A stretch of DNA of 14,033 bases from Nitrososphaerales archaeon TH703 (GTDB lineage: Archaea > Thermoproteota > Nitrososphaeria > Nitrososphaerales > Nitrososphaeraceae). The DNA lies in assembly GCA_014523525.1 (NCBI GenBank), contig JAATVL010000031.1:1-14033 (forward strand). Reading direction: 5' to 3'. The stretch's first letter is position 1; each line of letters begins with the position of its first letter. The notes beneath the pieces were generated by a model. The model searched no databases. It worked only from the letters and a program-made list of their open reading frames with translations, and was not told the DNA's origin. Below are positions 1-6,647 of this stretch, piece after piece. The position numbers and the translations under genes were made by a program.

Positions 1-142
1 AAGTAGCCATAGTTCCAGTAAAACAATTCGAATATGATGTTGTTGTATTTGTTTCCGTGTTAGTGGTTTGTGCATAGGTATTTTGGACTATACATAAACT
101 TAATACCATTGCCGTAACAATTACATAATAAATCTTTATCAT
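1..142 (-). CDS. Secreted protein, N-terminal part only (runs off the left edge)
   Basis: The minus strand stays open from an ATG at 142 to the window edge, giving 47 residues. The N-terminus (MIKIYYVIVTAMVLSLC) is a typical signal peptide with a likely cleavage after NTYA, followed by a Thr/Asn-rich stretch (QTTNTETNTTTS) that looks like an exported, possibly glycosylated linker. One Cys follows at about residue 40. An in-frame ATG at 157 would add five residues. I prefer 142 because a TATA-like box (AATTATATAG on the minus strand, 163-172) is centred about 26 bp upstream, which suits a leaderless transcript. The mature domain is outside the window, so function cannot be named. Confidence 0.6.
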   Translation of the reverse strand, partial: MIKIYYVIVTAMVLSLCIVQNTYAQTTNTETNTTTSYSNCFTGTMAT

Positions 143-162
143 TTTATTATCTATCATTTAAT

Positions 163-172
163 CTATATAATT
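163..172 (-). promoter_or_regulatory. TATA box of the left-edge secreted gene
   Basis: AATTATATAG on the minus strand is centred about 26 bp upstream of the ATG at 142, the spacing expected from TATA to transcription start in archaea. It predicts a leaderless mRNA. Confidence 0.4.
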
Positions 173-372
173 TATCTAAATCAGTTTCGTTAGAAAAATC
201 CTAATATTATTCAGGAAATAAATTCTGCATTATTTTCCATTAAATAAAATTATAGAAAATGCACTTGATTGTTGAGTTTATTTAATTGCTTATACAGATT
301 TTTTTACAGTAACGTTCCAAGAAATATGAATATTTTTATACCAACCAAAAGAAAAGAAAGAAGTTAGTAATC

Positions 373-437
373 AACAACTGATGGGAGGAATTTATAGTTT
401 GAATGAACAAGAACCAACCAATTTCCCACCAGTTGTT
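373..437. repeat. Imperfect inverted repeat, 14-nt arms
   Basis: AACAACTGATGGGA (373-386) is the reverse complement of TCCCACCAGTTGTT (424-437) except for one position. The odd pair is A-C in a plus-strand RNA but U-G in a minus-strand RNA, so a minus-strand transcript could form an unbroken 14-bp stem with a 37-nt loop. Its role is unknown: a small RNA, a terminator or an old element end are all possible. Confidence 0.4.
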
Positions 438-537
438 TGAGTTTGCATTGTGGTTAGGTGCACTACATACTATAAAAGGGCTTACGTAGAATGTTATAAG
501 AACATATGAATTAGTAACGTTATTCTCTATGAAACTC

Positions 538-559
538 TGATTATTTTATAAAATAATCA
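538..559. repeat. Perfect 22-bp AT-rich palindrome upstream of the mini-protein promoter
   Basis: TGATTATTTTA is followed directly by its exact reverse complement with no spacer. It ends 23 bp before the TATA box of the ORF at 614. The position fits a dimeric regulator's operator; a hairpin terminator of an upstream transcript is the alternative. Confidence 0.5.
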
Positions 560-582
560 TCAAATTTCTGTATGGTAGAAAA

Positions 583-590
583 TTTTATAT
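583..590 (+). promoter_or_regulatory. TATA box for the 33-residue mini-protein
   Basis: TTTTATAT is centred about 27 bp upstream of the ATG at 614, so transcription would start at or next to the start codon. No Shine-Dalgarno sequence precedes the ATG, which agrees with a leaderless mRNA. Confidence 0.45.
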
Positions 591-613
591 CTAGTAGTTG
601 GTAAAATAATAAA

Positions 614-715
614 ATGAACTGTCCTAAATGTGATCATGAGAATTCTACTGAAGACTCAGTTAAACAGGTAGCAGAATGTCCTTGTGGTTGTCATAATGAA
701 ACCCATTTGTTCTAA
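614..715 (+). CDS. 33-residue Cys-rich putative zinc-binding mini-protein
   Basis: This short ORF encodes 33 residues with five Cys: a CPKC knuckle near the N-terminus (residues 3-6), then CPCGC (22-26), with His at 8, 27 and 31. Two Cys clusters about 16 residues apart resemble a minimal zinc ribbon. Seen directly: the ORF, the Cys spacing and a TATA box at leaderless distance. Inference: that it is translated and binds zinc or another soft metal. Stand-alone zinc-finger mini-proteins are common in archaea, often of unknown function. It stands alone, with a 22-bp palindrome upstream that may regulate it. The ORF could still be chance, but its Cys content and promoter argue otherwise. Confidence 0.5.
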   Translation: MNCPKCDHENSTEDSVKQVAECPCGCHNETHLF

Positions 716-734
716 TATTTATGGTCTTGCTGTG

Positions 735-803
735 CTAGTTCCAATTTTTCTTAACTGCTTCCATTTCTGCTGCAATTCGATACGATGGAATTGTTCGACC
801 CAA
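735..803 (-). pseudogene. Possible remnant of a small conserved protein
   Basis: On the minus strand a short open stretch ends at a TAG (735-737) and reads LLGRTIPSYRIAAEMEA followed by VKKNWN. It has a protein-like amphipathic pattern (GRTIPSYR then an Ala/Glu helix) rather than random AT-rich translation. The stretch is open only from 821 and has no ATG; a TTG at 803 gives just 22 residues. It could be the decayed end of a gene or a very short gene. The family is not identified with certainty. Confidence 0.25.
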
Positions 804-1225
804 TAATTGAATTATAGTTAATTATTCAATTTAAAACCTAAATCACTGAAAGGGGAGGGTCATTTTGTATCTGATTTTACGAGTGAATGCGCAACTAATA
901 TGTATAAATAAAAAAATTCTTATAAATTCAAACTTTCAAAATAGTATCACTAGCCATGGACGGATGGATCATAGTCCATAAGGTTGTATATGGATACTCG
1001 TGCTCAAATGTTTATAATCCATTTAAATACGCTCTAATAATAATTATAAATTAAAAACAGGTGGGCCAATCGTAGATGCTAATGGTACCTTACCTTCATG
1101 TTGACCCACCAGGAACGGAGCGTTGTTACGGGTTTATGCATAACTATGGTCAACAAATAATATAATGGTTTAATTTAACGCAAGGTCGCCATCCCTTTTT
1201 CATATGAATAGAATATTCAGATTGA
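804..1225. other. Intergenic region rich in short inverted repeats
   Basis: No convincing protein gene is seen. A 38-codon ORF starting with TTG at 865 has a Shine-Dalgarno-like GGGGAGG just upstream but an unremarkable product. From about 953 to 1025 there are nested ATGGA(C/T) inverted repeats (for example ATGGAC 956-961 with GTCCAT 974-979, and ATGGAT 990-995 with ATCCAT 1017-1022). They are followed by the hairpin-forming segment at 1060-1135 described separately. Confidence 0.4.
1060..1135 (+). ncRNA. Candidate structured RNA
   Basis: GGTGGGCCAA (1060-1069) pairs with TTGACCCACC (1101-1110) with one mismatch, enclosing a smaller GGTA/TACC hairpin (1084-1094). A second hairpin AACG-GAG-CGTT follows (1114-1124). 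The segment looks richer in G and C than its flanks. A TATA-like ATTTAAATAC (1021-1030) lies about 35 bp upstream. The main stem's one mismatch becomes G-U on the minus strand, so the transcribed strand is uncertain. I recognise no known RNA family. Confidence 0.25.
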
Positions 1226-2164
1226 TTATTTTATGTATAAATAATTATTTTTTTTATCGTACGCAAGATCAGCCATTGTCAAAACCTTAAAATTGCCGTC
1301 ATGTAAATATTTCATCTCCTTATTAAATAAATCCAAGTCAGTATTGTAATCAGCGCCTTGATCGCCTGCTCTGTGATATATGATTATGGGAATTGCCATT
1401 ATTGTACCGTTTTTATTATAATTGGATTGGCTATTTACTACTTGGATGAATCTGTCAAACAATGCAGGATCATCATATGAATTTACTCTTCGTGATAAGT
1501 CGTGACTCCAGCCTCTTATGGAATATTTGTTAGCGTAATTGAGTTTACCATTTTTGGTATATGTTCTGCAGTCACTCTGATTCGATTTATCCTTCCAACC
1601 ATCGCAGTGTAGAAAAGTAAGAGGACTGCTCGCCGTTCTAGCCAACTCATAATACTTGGATACTATGTTTACTATAGTTTTGTTCTCCCATCCTTTATCA
1701 AACGGATATGCAAAACTTGTTGCGTTAATTCCACGTTCCTGAAGACATTCCTTTGACATACCTATCTGATATTCTAGGCTCTTTTTTGATGAATCACTTA
1801 GATTATCATGATTCATTGTATGAGATCCTACGTCGTGCCCTTCTTTGTATAAAGTCTCTAACTGAGTCCAATTCATAAATCCCTTTTTATTGTCTAAATA
1901 ATTACAAACAACATAAAATGTGGCCTTAAATCCATACTTATCAAGTATGGGTTTGGCTTGAGTAAATTGGCTCTTGCGATTATCATCAAAGTTCAAAATC
2001 ACTACTTTATTATTTGTTCGATTAATCGTGGCCGAGTCGCCATATGTAACTGGAAACTGTTCGCCTAAAAGAATTACAAAAATTCCTACAACCAAAATAC
2101 TAAATATGATAATAAGGTTTCCGTTACTATACAATTTATTACTGTCAAAAAGTCTTTCATCCAT
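1226..2164 (-). CDS. Membrane-anchored polysaccharide deacetylase (NodB homology, carbohydrate esterase 4)
   Basis: A 312-residue protein with a single N-terminal membrane segment (about residues 17-34), so the catalytic domain should lie outside the membrane. NodB/CE4 motifs are visible in order: NFDD (58-61), carrying the catalytic and metal-binding Asp; SHTMNH (114-119), with the two metal-ligand His at 115 and 119; FAYPFD (151-156); and a late IIYHR (261-265), with His264 in the usual last motif. CE4 enzymes use a divalent metal to remove N- or O-acetyl groups from polysaccharides. Likely targets are surface glycans or exopolysaccharide, since this lineage lacks peptidoglycan; the substrate is inference. 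It is transcribed away from the cupredoxin at 2348. The ATG at 2164 is the only start that keeps the membrane segment in a normal position. Confidence 0.85.
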   Translation of the reverse strand: MDERLFDSNKLYSNGNLIIIFSILVVGIFVILLGEQFPVTYGDSATINRTNNKVVILNFDDNRKSQFTQAKPILDKYGFKATFYVVCNYLDNKKGFMNWTQLETLYKEGHDVGSHTMNHDNLSDSSKKSLEYQIGMSKECLQERGINATSFAYPFDKGWENKTIVNIVSKYYELARTASSPLTFLHCDGWKDKSNQSDCRTYTKNGKLNYANKYSIRGWSHDLSRRVNSYDDPALFDRFIQVVNSQSNYNKNGTIMAIPIIIYHRAGDQGADYNTDLDLFNKEMKYLHDGNFKVLTMADLAYDKKNNYLYIK

Positions 2165-2317
2165 AATTTATAGATACAGACTTCTTTTCTGCAAAAATTC
2201 TGGTAAACCTAGTAAAAATAATAAAAGTTATTTTGAAACATTTTATATTGTTGTCCAAACGATCTTGGTATGATATTTTAGATATTTCTAAGCCTATACC
2301 GAGGAAATTTAGGATCT

Positions 2318-2327
2318 CTTAAATATT
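2318..2327 (+). promoter_or_regulatory. TATA box of the cupredoxin gene
   Basis: CTTAAATATT is centred 26 bp upstream of the ATG at 2348, so the transcript probably begins at the start codon. The same CTTAAATA core is used in front of arsM. Confidence 0.5.
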
Positions 2328-2347
2328 GGATACTGTAATGGTGAACA

Positions 2348-2863
2348 ATGAATATAACAACGTTGGGTTTGTTTACTAAGCTTTTCGCATTGACGATTGG
2401 GCTTTCAATGCCCACGGTGGTAGCACCAAATCTAATTACTCAAGCATTTGCGCAAGATGAAAACGAGACCTCAGAAACAGGAATGAAAAATATGAGTAAC
2501 GCGACTAGAACATTAGGTAAAATACCTTCAATGTCAACCCCGGGAGAAAAGACATTCTATGTATTCACCTCGGAAGTTGAAAACGTTGATGAGAATAAAT
2601 TAAAAGTTGCAGGAGATTCATACTCTGTCCATACACTCGTCGCAAATAAAGGGGACAAGGTGACCGTCAAATTCTACAATGTTGATGATGTACAAACAGA
2701 AAGGCATTCATTTACTATAGGCGATCCATATAAAGTAGATATCGACCTAGGATTTGGTCAGAGTGGAAACGCAACATTCACTGCCGATGAGACAGGAGTT
2801 TTTCCCTATTACTGTAGATATCACTTGCCAGTTATGACCGGTCAATTAATAGTGCTACCATAA
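2348..2863 (+). CDS. Secreted cupredoxin (plastocyanin/azurin-like blue copper protein)
   Basis: A 171-residue exported protein. The signal peptide (about 1-35) has cleavage likely after QAFA, followed by a Glu/Thr/Asn linker, then a cupredoxin domain from about residue 65. The copper site is complete: His120 in ERHSFTIG, then Cys156 and His159 in YYCRYH, with Met163 as the probable axial ligand; the C-x2-H-x3-M spacing matches many thaumarchaeal cupredoxins. Such proteins carry electrons outside the membrane, and ammonia oxidisers use many of them in place of cytochrome c. The specific redox partner cannot be read from the sequence. It has its own TATA promoter, divergent from the deacetylase, and a T-tract just after the stop. 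Similarity to nitrosocyanin or the COX2/N2O reductase copper domain is possible, but only one copper Cys is present, so a binuclear CuA site is unlikely. Confidence 0.85.
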   Translation: MNITTLGLFTKLFALTIGLSMPTVVAPNLITQAFAQDENETSETGMKNMSNATRTLGKIPSMSTPGEKTFYVFTSEVENVDENKLKVAGDSYSVHTLVANKGDKVTVKFYNVDDVQTERHSFTIGDPYKVDIDLGFGQSGNATFTADETGVFPYYCRYHLPVMTGQLIVLP

Positions 2864-2864
2864 A

Positions 2865-2885
2865 CCAAAATTTTTTTTATTTTAT
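2865..2885 (+). terminator. T-tract terminator after the cupredoxin gene
   Basis: An uninterrupted run of eight T (2871-2878) and further T-rich sequence follow the stop codon by a few bases. U-rich tracts alone can terminate archaeal transcription. Confidence 0.4.
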
Positions 2886-2967
2886 GTATTACGGACAAAG
2901 ACGTTTGGAGATGTATTAGTAATTTTAAATATGCTTTTTGTGTGTTAACATTTATACAATTGTACTA

Positions 2968-2979
2968 CATTATATATCT
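2968..2979 (+). promoter_or_regulatory. TATA box of the first NHL gene
   Basis: CATTATATATCT is centred about 32 bp before the TTG at 3006, predicting a transcript with at most a few leader bases. Confidence 0.4.
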
Positions 2980-3005
2980 ATTACTAGTATCAATATAGAT
3001 AGTAA

Positions 3006-4025
3006 TTGGTATCAGAAAGTGCTGTTGTGATATTTATCCCTACAGCTTTAGTATTTACATTGGGACTTTTTACGATTGCCTCTGGATATATTTCTACTCC
3101 GGTTCAAAATTTTGATGTACCACAGAGTTACTCTTTTATTACTAAATGGGGTTCTAAGGGTACAGATAATGGCCAATTTTTACGTCCTCATGATTTAGAA
3201 TTCGATAATCAGAGTAAGTATCTGTACGCCGTTGACAGAGATGGGAACCGTATACAGGTCTTTGATAAGAATGGAACTTTTCTCTTTAAATTTGGACAAA
3301 AAGGACATGGTGATGGACAGTTTTTAGTACCTTACGGATTAGATGTGGATCAAGCCGGGAATGTTTGGGTTGCTGATAGAGGTAATCATAGAATACAAAA
3401 ATTTGATAGTCAAGGAAACTTCATTTTAAAGTTTGGTAACAAAAATAGCCACCCCAGCAATGTACCTGGTAATTTTGATAATCCGAGACATGTAGAAGTA
3501 GATAAAGCACTAAAATATGTGTATGTAGCAGACTCTAAAAACAACCGCATTCAACAATTTGACATAAACGGAAATTTTATCAGAGTTATAGGTGAATTTG
3601 GAAAAAAGAGTGGACAATTCGATCTTCCTACTACCATTGAAATGGATTCAAGAGGTAATTTTTTTGTAAATGAACGAGGAAATGAACGTATTCAGAAATT
3701 TGACAGTAATTGGAACCCCATCCTAATGTGGGGATCGAAAGGCAGTAAGAACAATCAGTTCTGTCACATTGAACACTTAGCACTGGATAAATATGATAAT
3801 GTGTATGTAACAGATCCGCAATCAGATCCTGGATGCAGTATGCAGCCTCGTGTTCTCAAATTTGATAGCGAGGGTAATTTTATTACAAAATTTGGGTCAT
3901 ATGGTAATAAATCAGGTCAGTTTAAAGATCCAGAGCATTTAGCAATAGATTCTGATGGAAATGTTTACGTTTCTGATAGAAGTAACAATAACATACAAAA
4001 ATTTTCTCCAGCGATATCATCCTAA
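3006..4025 (+). CDS. Secreted NHL-repeat six-bladed beta-propeller protein
   Basis: 339 residues with an N-terminal hydrophobic segment (about 5-28) acting as signal or anchor, then six NHL blades. Each blade begins with a GQF(x)xP motif (for example GQFLRPHDLEFD, GQFLVPYGLDVD, GQFDLPTTIEMD, GQFKDPEHLAID) and ends with DRxxNRIQxF-like strands. NHL propellers are binding scaffolds; in archaea most are uncharacterised surface or exported proteins. The start is TTG: a stop codon (3003-3005) lies directly upstream in frame and no in-frame ATG occurs before the propeller. It is paralogous to the NHL gene at 5364-6416 on the other strand. Two Cys in blade 5-6 (about residues 254 and 278) may form a disulphide. 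The partner or ligand is unknown. Confidence 0.85.
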   Translation: MVSESAVVIFIPTALVFTLGLFTIASGYISTPVQNFDVPQSYSFITKWGSKGTDNGQFLRPHDLEFDNQSKYLYAVDRDGNRIQVFDKNGTFLFKFGQKGHGDGQFLVPYGLDVDQAGNVWVADRGNHRIQKFDSQGNFILKFGNKNSHPSNVPGNFDNPRHVEVDKALKYVYVADSKNNRIQQFDINGNFIRVIGEFGKKSGQFDLPTTIEMDSRGNFFVNERGNERIQKFDSNWNPILMWGSKGSKNNQFCHIEHLALDKYDNVYVTDPQSDPGCSMQPRVLKFDSEGNFITKFGSYGNKSGQFKDPEHLAIDSDGNVYVSDRSNNNIQKFSPAISS

Positions 4026-4074
4026 CAAATTTCTAAATGAAAAATTAGATAAACGTTTTGGATATGCTTTATGG

Positions 4075-4123
4075 CCTTCAAGACACTGCTATTGCAGAAT
4101 CGAAGGGTTTTTTCTGTTTTTTG
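4075..4123 (+). terminator. Hairpin plus T-tract terminator after the first NHL gene
   Basis: CCTTC (4075-4079) pairs with GAAGG (4102-4106) and CTGC (4086-4089) with GCAG (4094-4097), followed by two T runs (4108-4113 and 4117-4122). The stem has internal loops, so the T tracts may be the working part. Confidence 0.45.
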
Positions 4124-4619
4124 CTTCCTTTTTATTGGTAATTATTAAGCGAATCCAAATAGTTCGTTTGTGATTCAAATTCAACACAAATTTTAGTCCT
4201 AAACATGTAAGATTAGAAGATTAATCTATACAAATAAGAATTAAAATCAAATATTAATATCATAGTATCTCGGATTTTTATCTAAATACCATCTACCATA
4301 ATTGTTTATAATGGATTATCTTTGGATTAGCTTACAATAATATAGTTGATATTTGTATGCTTTTTGATTAAAAAATATCACTTTAGAGAATCTAAAATGA
4401 TAAGACATATGATTGAATAATTTTAATATTCGCATCAATCAATGCAGTATTCTATACAAATAGCTATATAGTTCAGATAATATCAGAAGAAAAATAATCA
4501 ACATAAATCAAAATCTAAAAAATTTGGGTAATCGGCTATACATGTCTGCACAAAGGTCATCATATTCTAAGAAATTCGCAAAGGATCGATTTATTTACGT
4601 TAGTTTTGAGCTTCCTTTG
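4124..4619. other. AT-rich intergenic region, nothing recognised
   Basis: About 500 bp between the first NHL gene's terminator and the repeat-protein gene. It is very AT-rich, with many TATA-like strings and no ORF, repeat or RNA that I can support, apart from the TATA box at 4590-4597. Confidence 0.4.
4590..4597 (+). promoter_or_regulatory. TATA box that supports the ATG at 4620
   Basis: TTTATTTA is centred 26-27 bp before the ATG at 4620. This is the leaderless spacing and argues for that start over a TTG at 4524. Confidence 0.4.
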
Positions 4620-5141
4620 ATGAACAAGAATCGATCAATGCAAACAATACTATTGCTAGGAACAGTCCTTGCTGTCGCGATGGTTGGTATTGCCAGCAGT
4701 AACGCTCGGGTATATGCTGGTAACGGGGGCTATGATACAGGTGACGATCATATAAACTGGAAAAAATTCAAAAAATCAAACACTTATCAAGATGCAGACA
4801 AAGATACAAAAAAATGTTTTGAAAATGCTCATGATAGAGGAGGTAACTTGGCTGGCTATGAAGTAAAGAACTGTGAAGAAGATTCCGGCTACGGAAAAGA
4901 TGGTAATGGCGATAAAAACAAGGACTATGGCGACAAGAACAAAGATGATGGCAATAAGAAAAAGGACTATGGCGACACGAACAAAGATAATGGCGACAAG
5001 AACAAAGATGATGGCAATAAGAACAATGATAATGGCGACAAGAAAAAGGACTATGGCGATAAGGGTAAAGATAGTGGCGACAGTGGCAAAAGTGGCGACA
5101 GTGGCAAAAGTGGCGACAGTGGCAGCGGAAACTCCAATTAA
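4620..5141 (+). CDS. Secreted low-complexity Asp/Lys/Gly repeat protein
   Basis: 173 residues from the ATG at 4620. The first 33 residues are a clear signal peptide (MNKNRSMQTILLLGTVLAVA, cleavage likely after RVYA). A longer reading from a TTG at 4524 would put 32 polar residues before it and is less likely. The mature N-terminal part (about 35-95) is a small non-repetitive region with two Cys. Then come eight seven-residue units of the form GDKNKDY, encoded by 21-nt repeats, followed by GDSGKS units and a Ser/Gly tail. The tract is highly charged and probably unstructured; it might bind divalent cations or polysaccharide at the surface, which is speculation. I do not recognise a family for the N-terminal part. 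It ends just before a T-rich tract. Confidence 0.7.
   Translation: MNKNRSMQTILLLGTVLAVAMVGIASSNARVYAGNGGYDTGDDHINWKKFKKSNTYQDADKDTKKCFENAHDRGGNLAGYEVKNCEEDSGYGKDGNGDKNKDYGDKNKDDGNKKKDYGDTNKDNGDKNKDDGNKNNDNGDKKKDYGDKGKDSGDSGKSGDSGKSGDSGSGNSN
4908..5120 (+). repeat. In-frame tandem repeat, 21-nt then 18-nt units
   Basis: Eight 21-nt units starting GGCGAC/GGCAAT run from 4908 to 5075. Two near-identical 18-nt units (GGCGACAGTGGCAAAAGT, 5076-5093 and 5094-5111) and a partial third follow. All lengths are multiples of three, so copy-number change would keep the frame. Confidence 0.8.
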
Positions 5142-5157
5142 ATCCAGAAACTAAATA

Positions 5158-5178
5158 CCCACCTTTTTTTCTTTTTTA
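5158..5178 (+). terminator. T-rich terminator after the repeat protein gene
   Basis: Two T runs (5164-5170 and 5172-5177) begin about 20 bases after the stop codon at 5141. No strong stem precedes them. Confidence 0.4.
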
Positions 5179-5270
5179 GAAACAAGTAGCTATTGCTTTA
5201 TTATTGGTAATTAGTGTACTAATTTATGGTAATGTCCAGTAGATTAAACAATTTAGTACAAGTTCGGTGG

Positions 5271-5296
5271 GACCAGTGTAGAATTTCACACTAGTC
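5271..5296 (-). repeat. Inverted repeat downstream of the second NHL gene
   Basis: GACCAGTGT (5271-5279) and ACACTAGTC (5288-5296) form a 9-bp stem with one mismatch that becomes U-G in the minus-strand RNA. It lies about 70 bp past the stop of the minus-strand NHL gene and could protect or end that mRNA. No T tract follows, so it is not a classic terminator. Confidence 0.35.
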
Positions 5297-5363
5297 GAGC
5301 TGTAGAGGAGGTGGTTTACTGATGTCAGATATCTAGCATCGTATCTTTATTCTGTATTCAAAG

Positions 5364-6416
5364 CTATGTATTTCCCCCCTTGTTAATAGGAGCAAATACC
5401 TGAATCCTTGCATTACCTCTATCCACTACATAGACATTACCTTGAGAGTCAATGGAGACATGTTCAGGCTTTGAGAATTGACCATCACCTTTTTTTAGCG
5501 GTCCTTGTCCGTCAGGGTCTATACAGCCTTCTCCAGTGGACATCTTGCAAGGAGAACCAATTTTGCCGAGATAATGTCCATCGGTATCAAAAATTTGTAC
5601 TCTTGGATTTGATGCTCCATCAACTATATAGACTCGATCTTGAGAATCGATTGCTATGTGTTCTTGCGGGAGTGAAAATTGCCCGTCACCTGTTCCATTT
5701 GAACCCCACCTCTTCAAGAAGGTTCCATTATTACTAAACACTTGCACACCGGGCTTATTCAATTCACCTACATAGACATTTCCCTTAGAATCAACATCTA
5801 TTGCATGTGGATGAATAAACTGCCCATCCCCTGTGCCTTTAGAACCCCATTTGTCGACTAATATAAAACTGCTATTAAATTTTAATATTCTGTCATTGCC
5901 TGTATCCGTAACAAATATCCCGAAAGGGGATAATACTATGTCTTCTGGCCTATTCATCTGATTGTCCAAATTACCTCTGCCGTTACCGCCTTTCGCTATA
6001 AATGTACCATTTGCATCAAATTTTTCTATACGATGATTCTCTCTATCTACAACGTATATTTTATCTTTTGAATCAATGCCTATGCTATATGGAACGTTAA
6101 ATTGCCCATCACCTGCGCCTTTAGATCCCCACTTTTTAACGAACTTACCATTGTGAGTAAACTTCTGTATGTTGTCCAATTCCCTATCACTGACATAGAC
6201 ATATCCTTTCGAATCAAAAGCTATATCATGTGGCCTTACGAATTGCCCATCACCTGCGCCATTAGATCCCCACTTTCTAATGAGCGAGTAGTCAATCTGT
6301 GTGTTTTCATTATTTTTTTGAGGTGATTCTGAACCTGTGCTACTATTTGTGATCATAGTGGCTAAAAAGATTGTCAGGCTCGTAAAAATAAAAATCACAA
6401 GTACTGTCCTTTGCAT
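5364..6416 (-). CDS. Secreted NHL-repeat six-bladed beta-propeller protein (paralogue)
   Basis: 350 residues starting at the ATG at 6416. The N-terminus (MQRTVLVIFIFTSLTIFLAT) is a signal peptide or anchor, followed by a Ser/Thr/Asn linker and six NHL blades of the type WGSxGxGDGQFxxPxxIxxDSxGxVYVxDRxNxRIxxF. One insertion near the last blade carries two Cys (PCKMSTGEGC), which could form a disulphide. It shares the blade consensus with the NHL protein at 3006-4025, so the two arose by duplication. Blades 1 and 2 are almost identical at DNA level, pointing to recent internal duplication or gene conversion. A TATA-like TTTATCTAAAT lies about 30 bp upstream on the minus strand. The role is probably extracellular binding; the ligand is unknown. 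Confidence 0.85.
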   Translation of the reverse strand: MQRTVLVIFIFTSLTIFLATMITNSSTGSESPQKNNENTQIDYSLIRKWGSNGAGDGQFVRPHDIAFDSKGYVYVSDRELDNIQKFTHNGKFVKKWGSKGAGDGQFNVPYSIGIDSKDKIYVVDRENHRIEKFDANGTFIAKGGNGRGNLDNQMNRPEDIVLSPFGIFVTDTGNDRILKFNSSFILVDKWGSKGTGDGQFIHPHAIDVDSKGNVYVGELNKPGVQVFSNNGTFLKRWGSNGTGDGQFSLPQEHIAIDSQDRVYIVDGASNPRVQIFDTDGHYLGKIGSPCKMSTGEGCIDPDGQGPLKKGDGQFSKPEHVSIDSQGNVYVVDRGNARIQVFAPINKGGNT

Positions 6417-6442
6417 TAATGATTATTAACTTCTTGGAATCA

Positions 6443-6453
6443 ATTTAGATAAA
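6443..6453 (-). promoter_or_regulatory. TATA box of the second NHL gene
   Basis: TTTATCTAAAT on the minus strand is centred about 32 bp upstream of the ATG at 6416, which predicts a very short leader. Confidence 0.35.
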
Positions 6454-6647
6454 TGATATGGTACATTCGACTAAGTGTCTGGTCTAGAGATGGGATCCAA
6501 GAGTGGATTAATTAGATGCTTGTATCACACTGTATATATTCTGACAAATATACATACTTTTGCCCTTGAATGGAATATGGTATTTGAGGCTTATCCCAAT
6601 TAAGTTAAAAGTACCGTTACTTTTACTGAATATAGGTAGTGTTAATA

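Larger units (their letters stand above)
173..613. other. Intergenic region with inverted repeats, no convincing gene
   Basis: This is about 440 bp between the divergent left-edge gene and the mini-protein at 614. It holds a 14-nt imperfect inverted repeat (373-386 with 424-437), a strong TATA-like box (CTATAAAAGG, 470-479) with no gene at the expected distance, and a perfect 22-bp palindrome (538-559). A 19-codon ORF at 381-440 with no further support was not called. Confidence 0.4.

Noticed and set aside
381..440. 19-codon ORF inside the 373-437 inverted repeat
   Set aside because: Too short, with no promoter or conserved motif.
865..981. 38-codon ORF starting with TTG behind a GGGGAGG
   Set aside because: The Shine-Dalgarno-like sequence is good, but the product has no recognisable pattern and the end overlaps the inverted-repeat cluster.
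1974..2273. ORF of 99 codons on the plus strand
   Set aside because: It lies antisense over the deacetylase gene's N-terminal region and has no domain character.
3955..4173. ORF overlapping the end of the first NHL gene
   Set aside because: It covers the NHL coding end and the terminator hairpin, and its product looks random.
4524..4619. 32-residue N-terminal extension of the repeat protein from a TTG
   Set aside because: It would bury the signal peptide, and the TATA box at 4590 fits the ATG at 4620.
4908..5120. CRISPR-like regular repeats
   Set aside because: The repeats are adjacent, in frame and coding, with no unique spacers.
4873..5154. Lys/Met/Thr-rich ORF in another frame of the repeat protein
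   Set aside because: It exists only because the 21-nt repeat keeps all frames open; the real frame has a signal peptide.
5408..5737. ORF of 109 codons on the plus strand
   Set aside because: It is antisense to the second NHL gene, in the shadow of its repeats.
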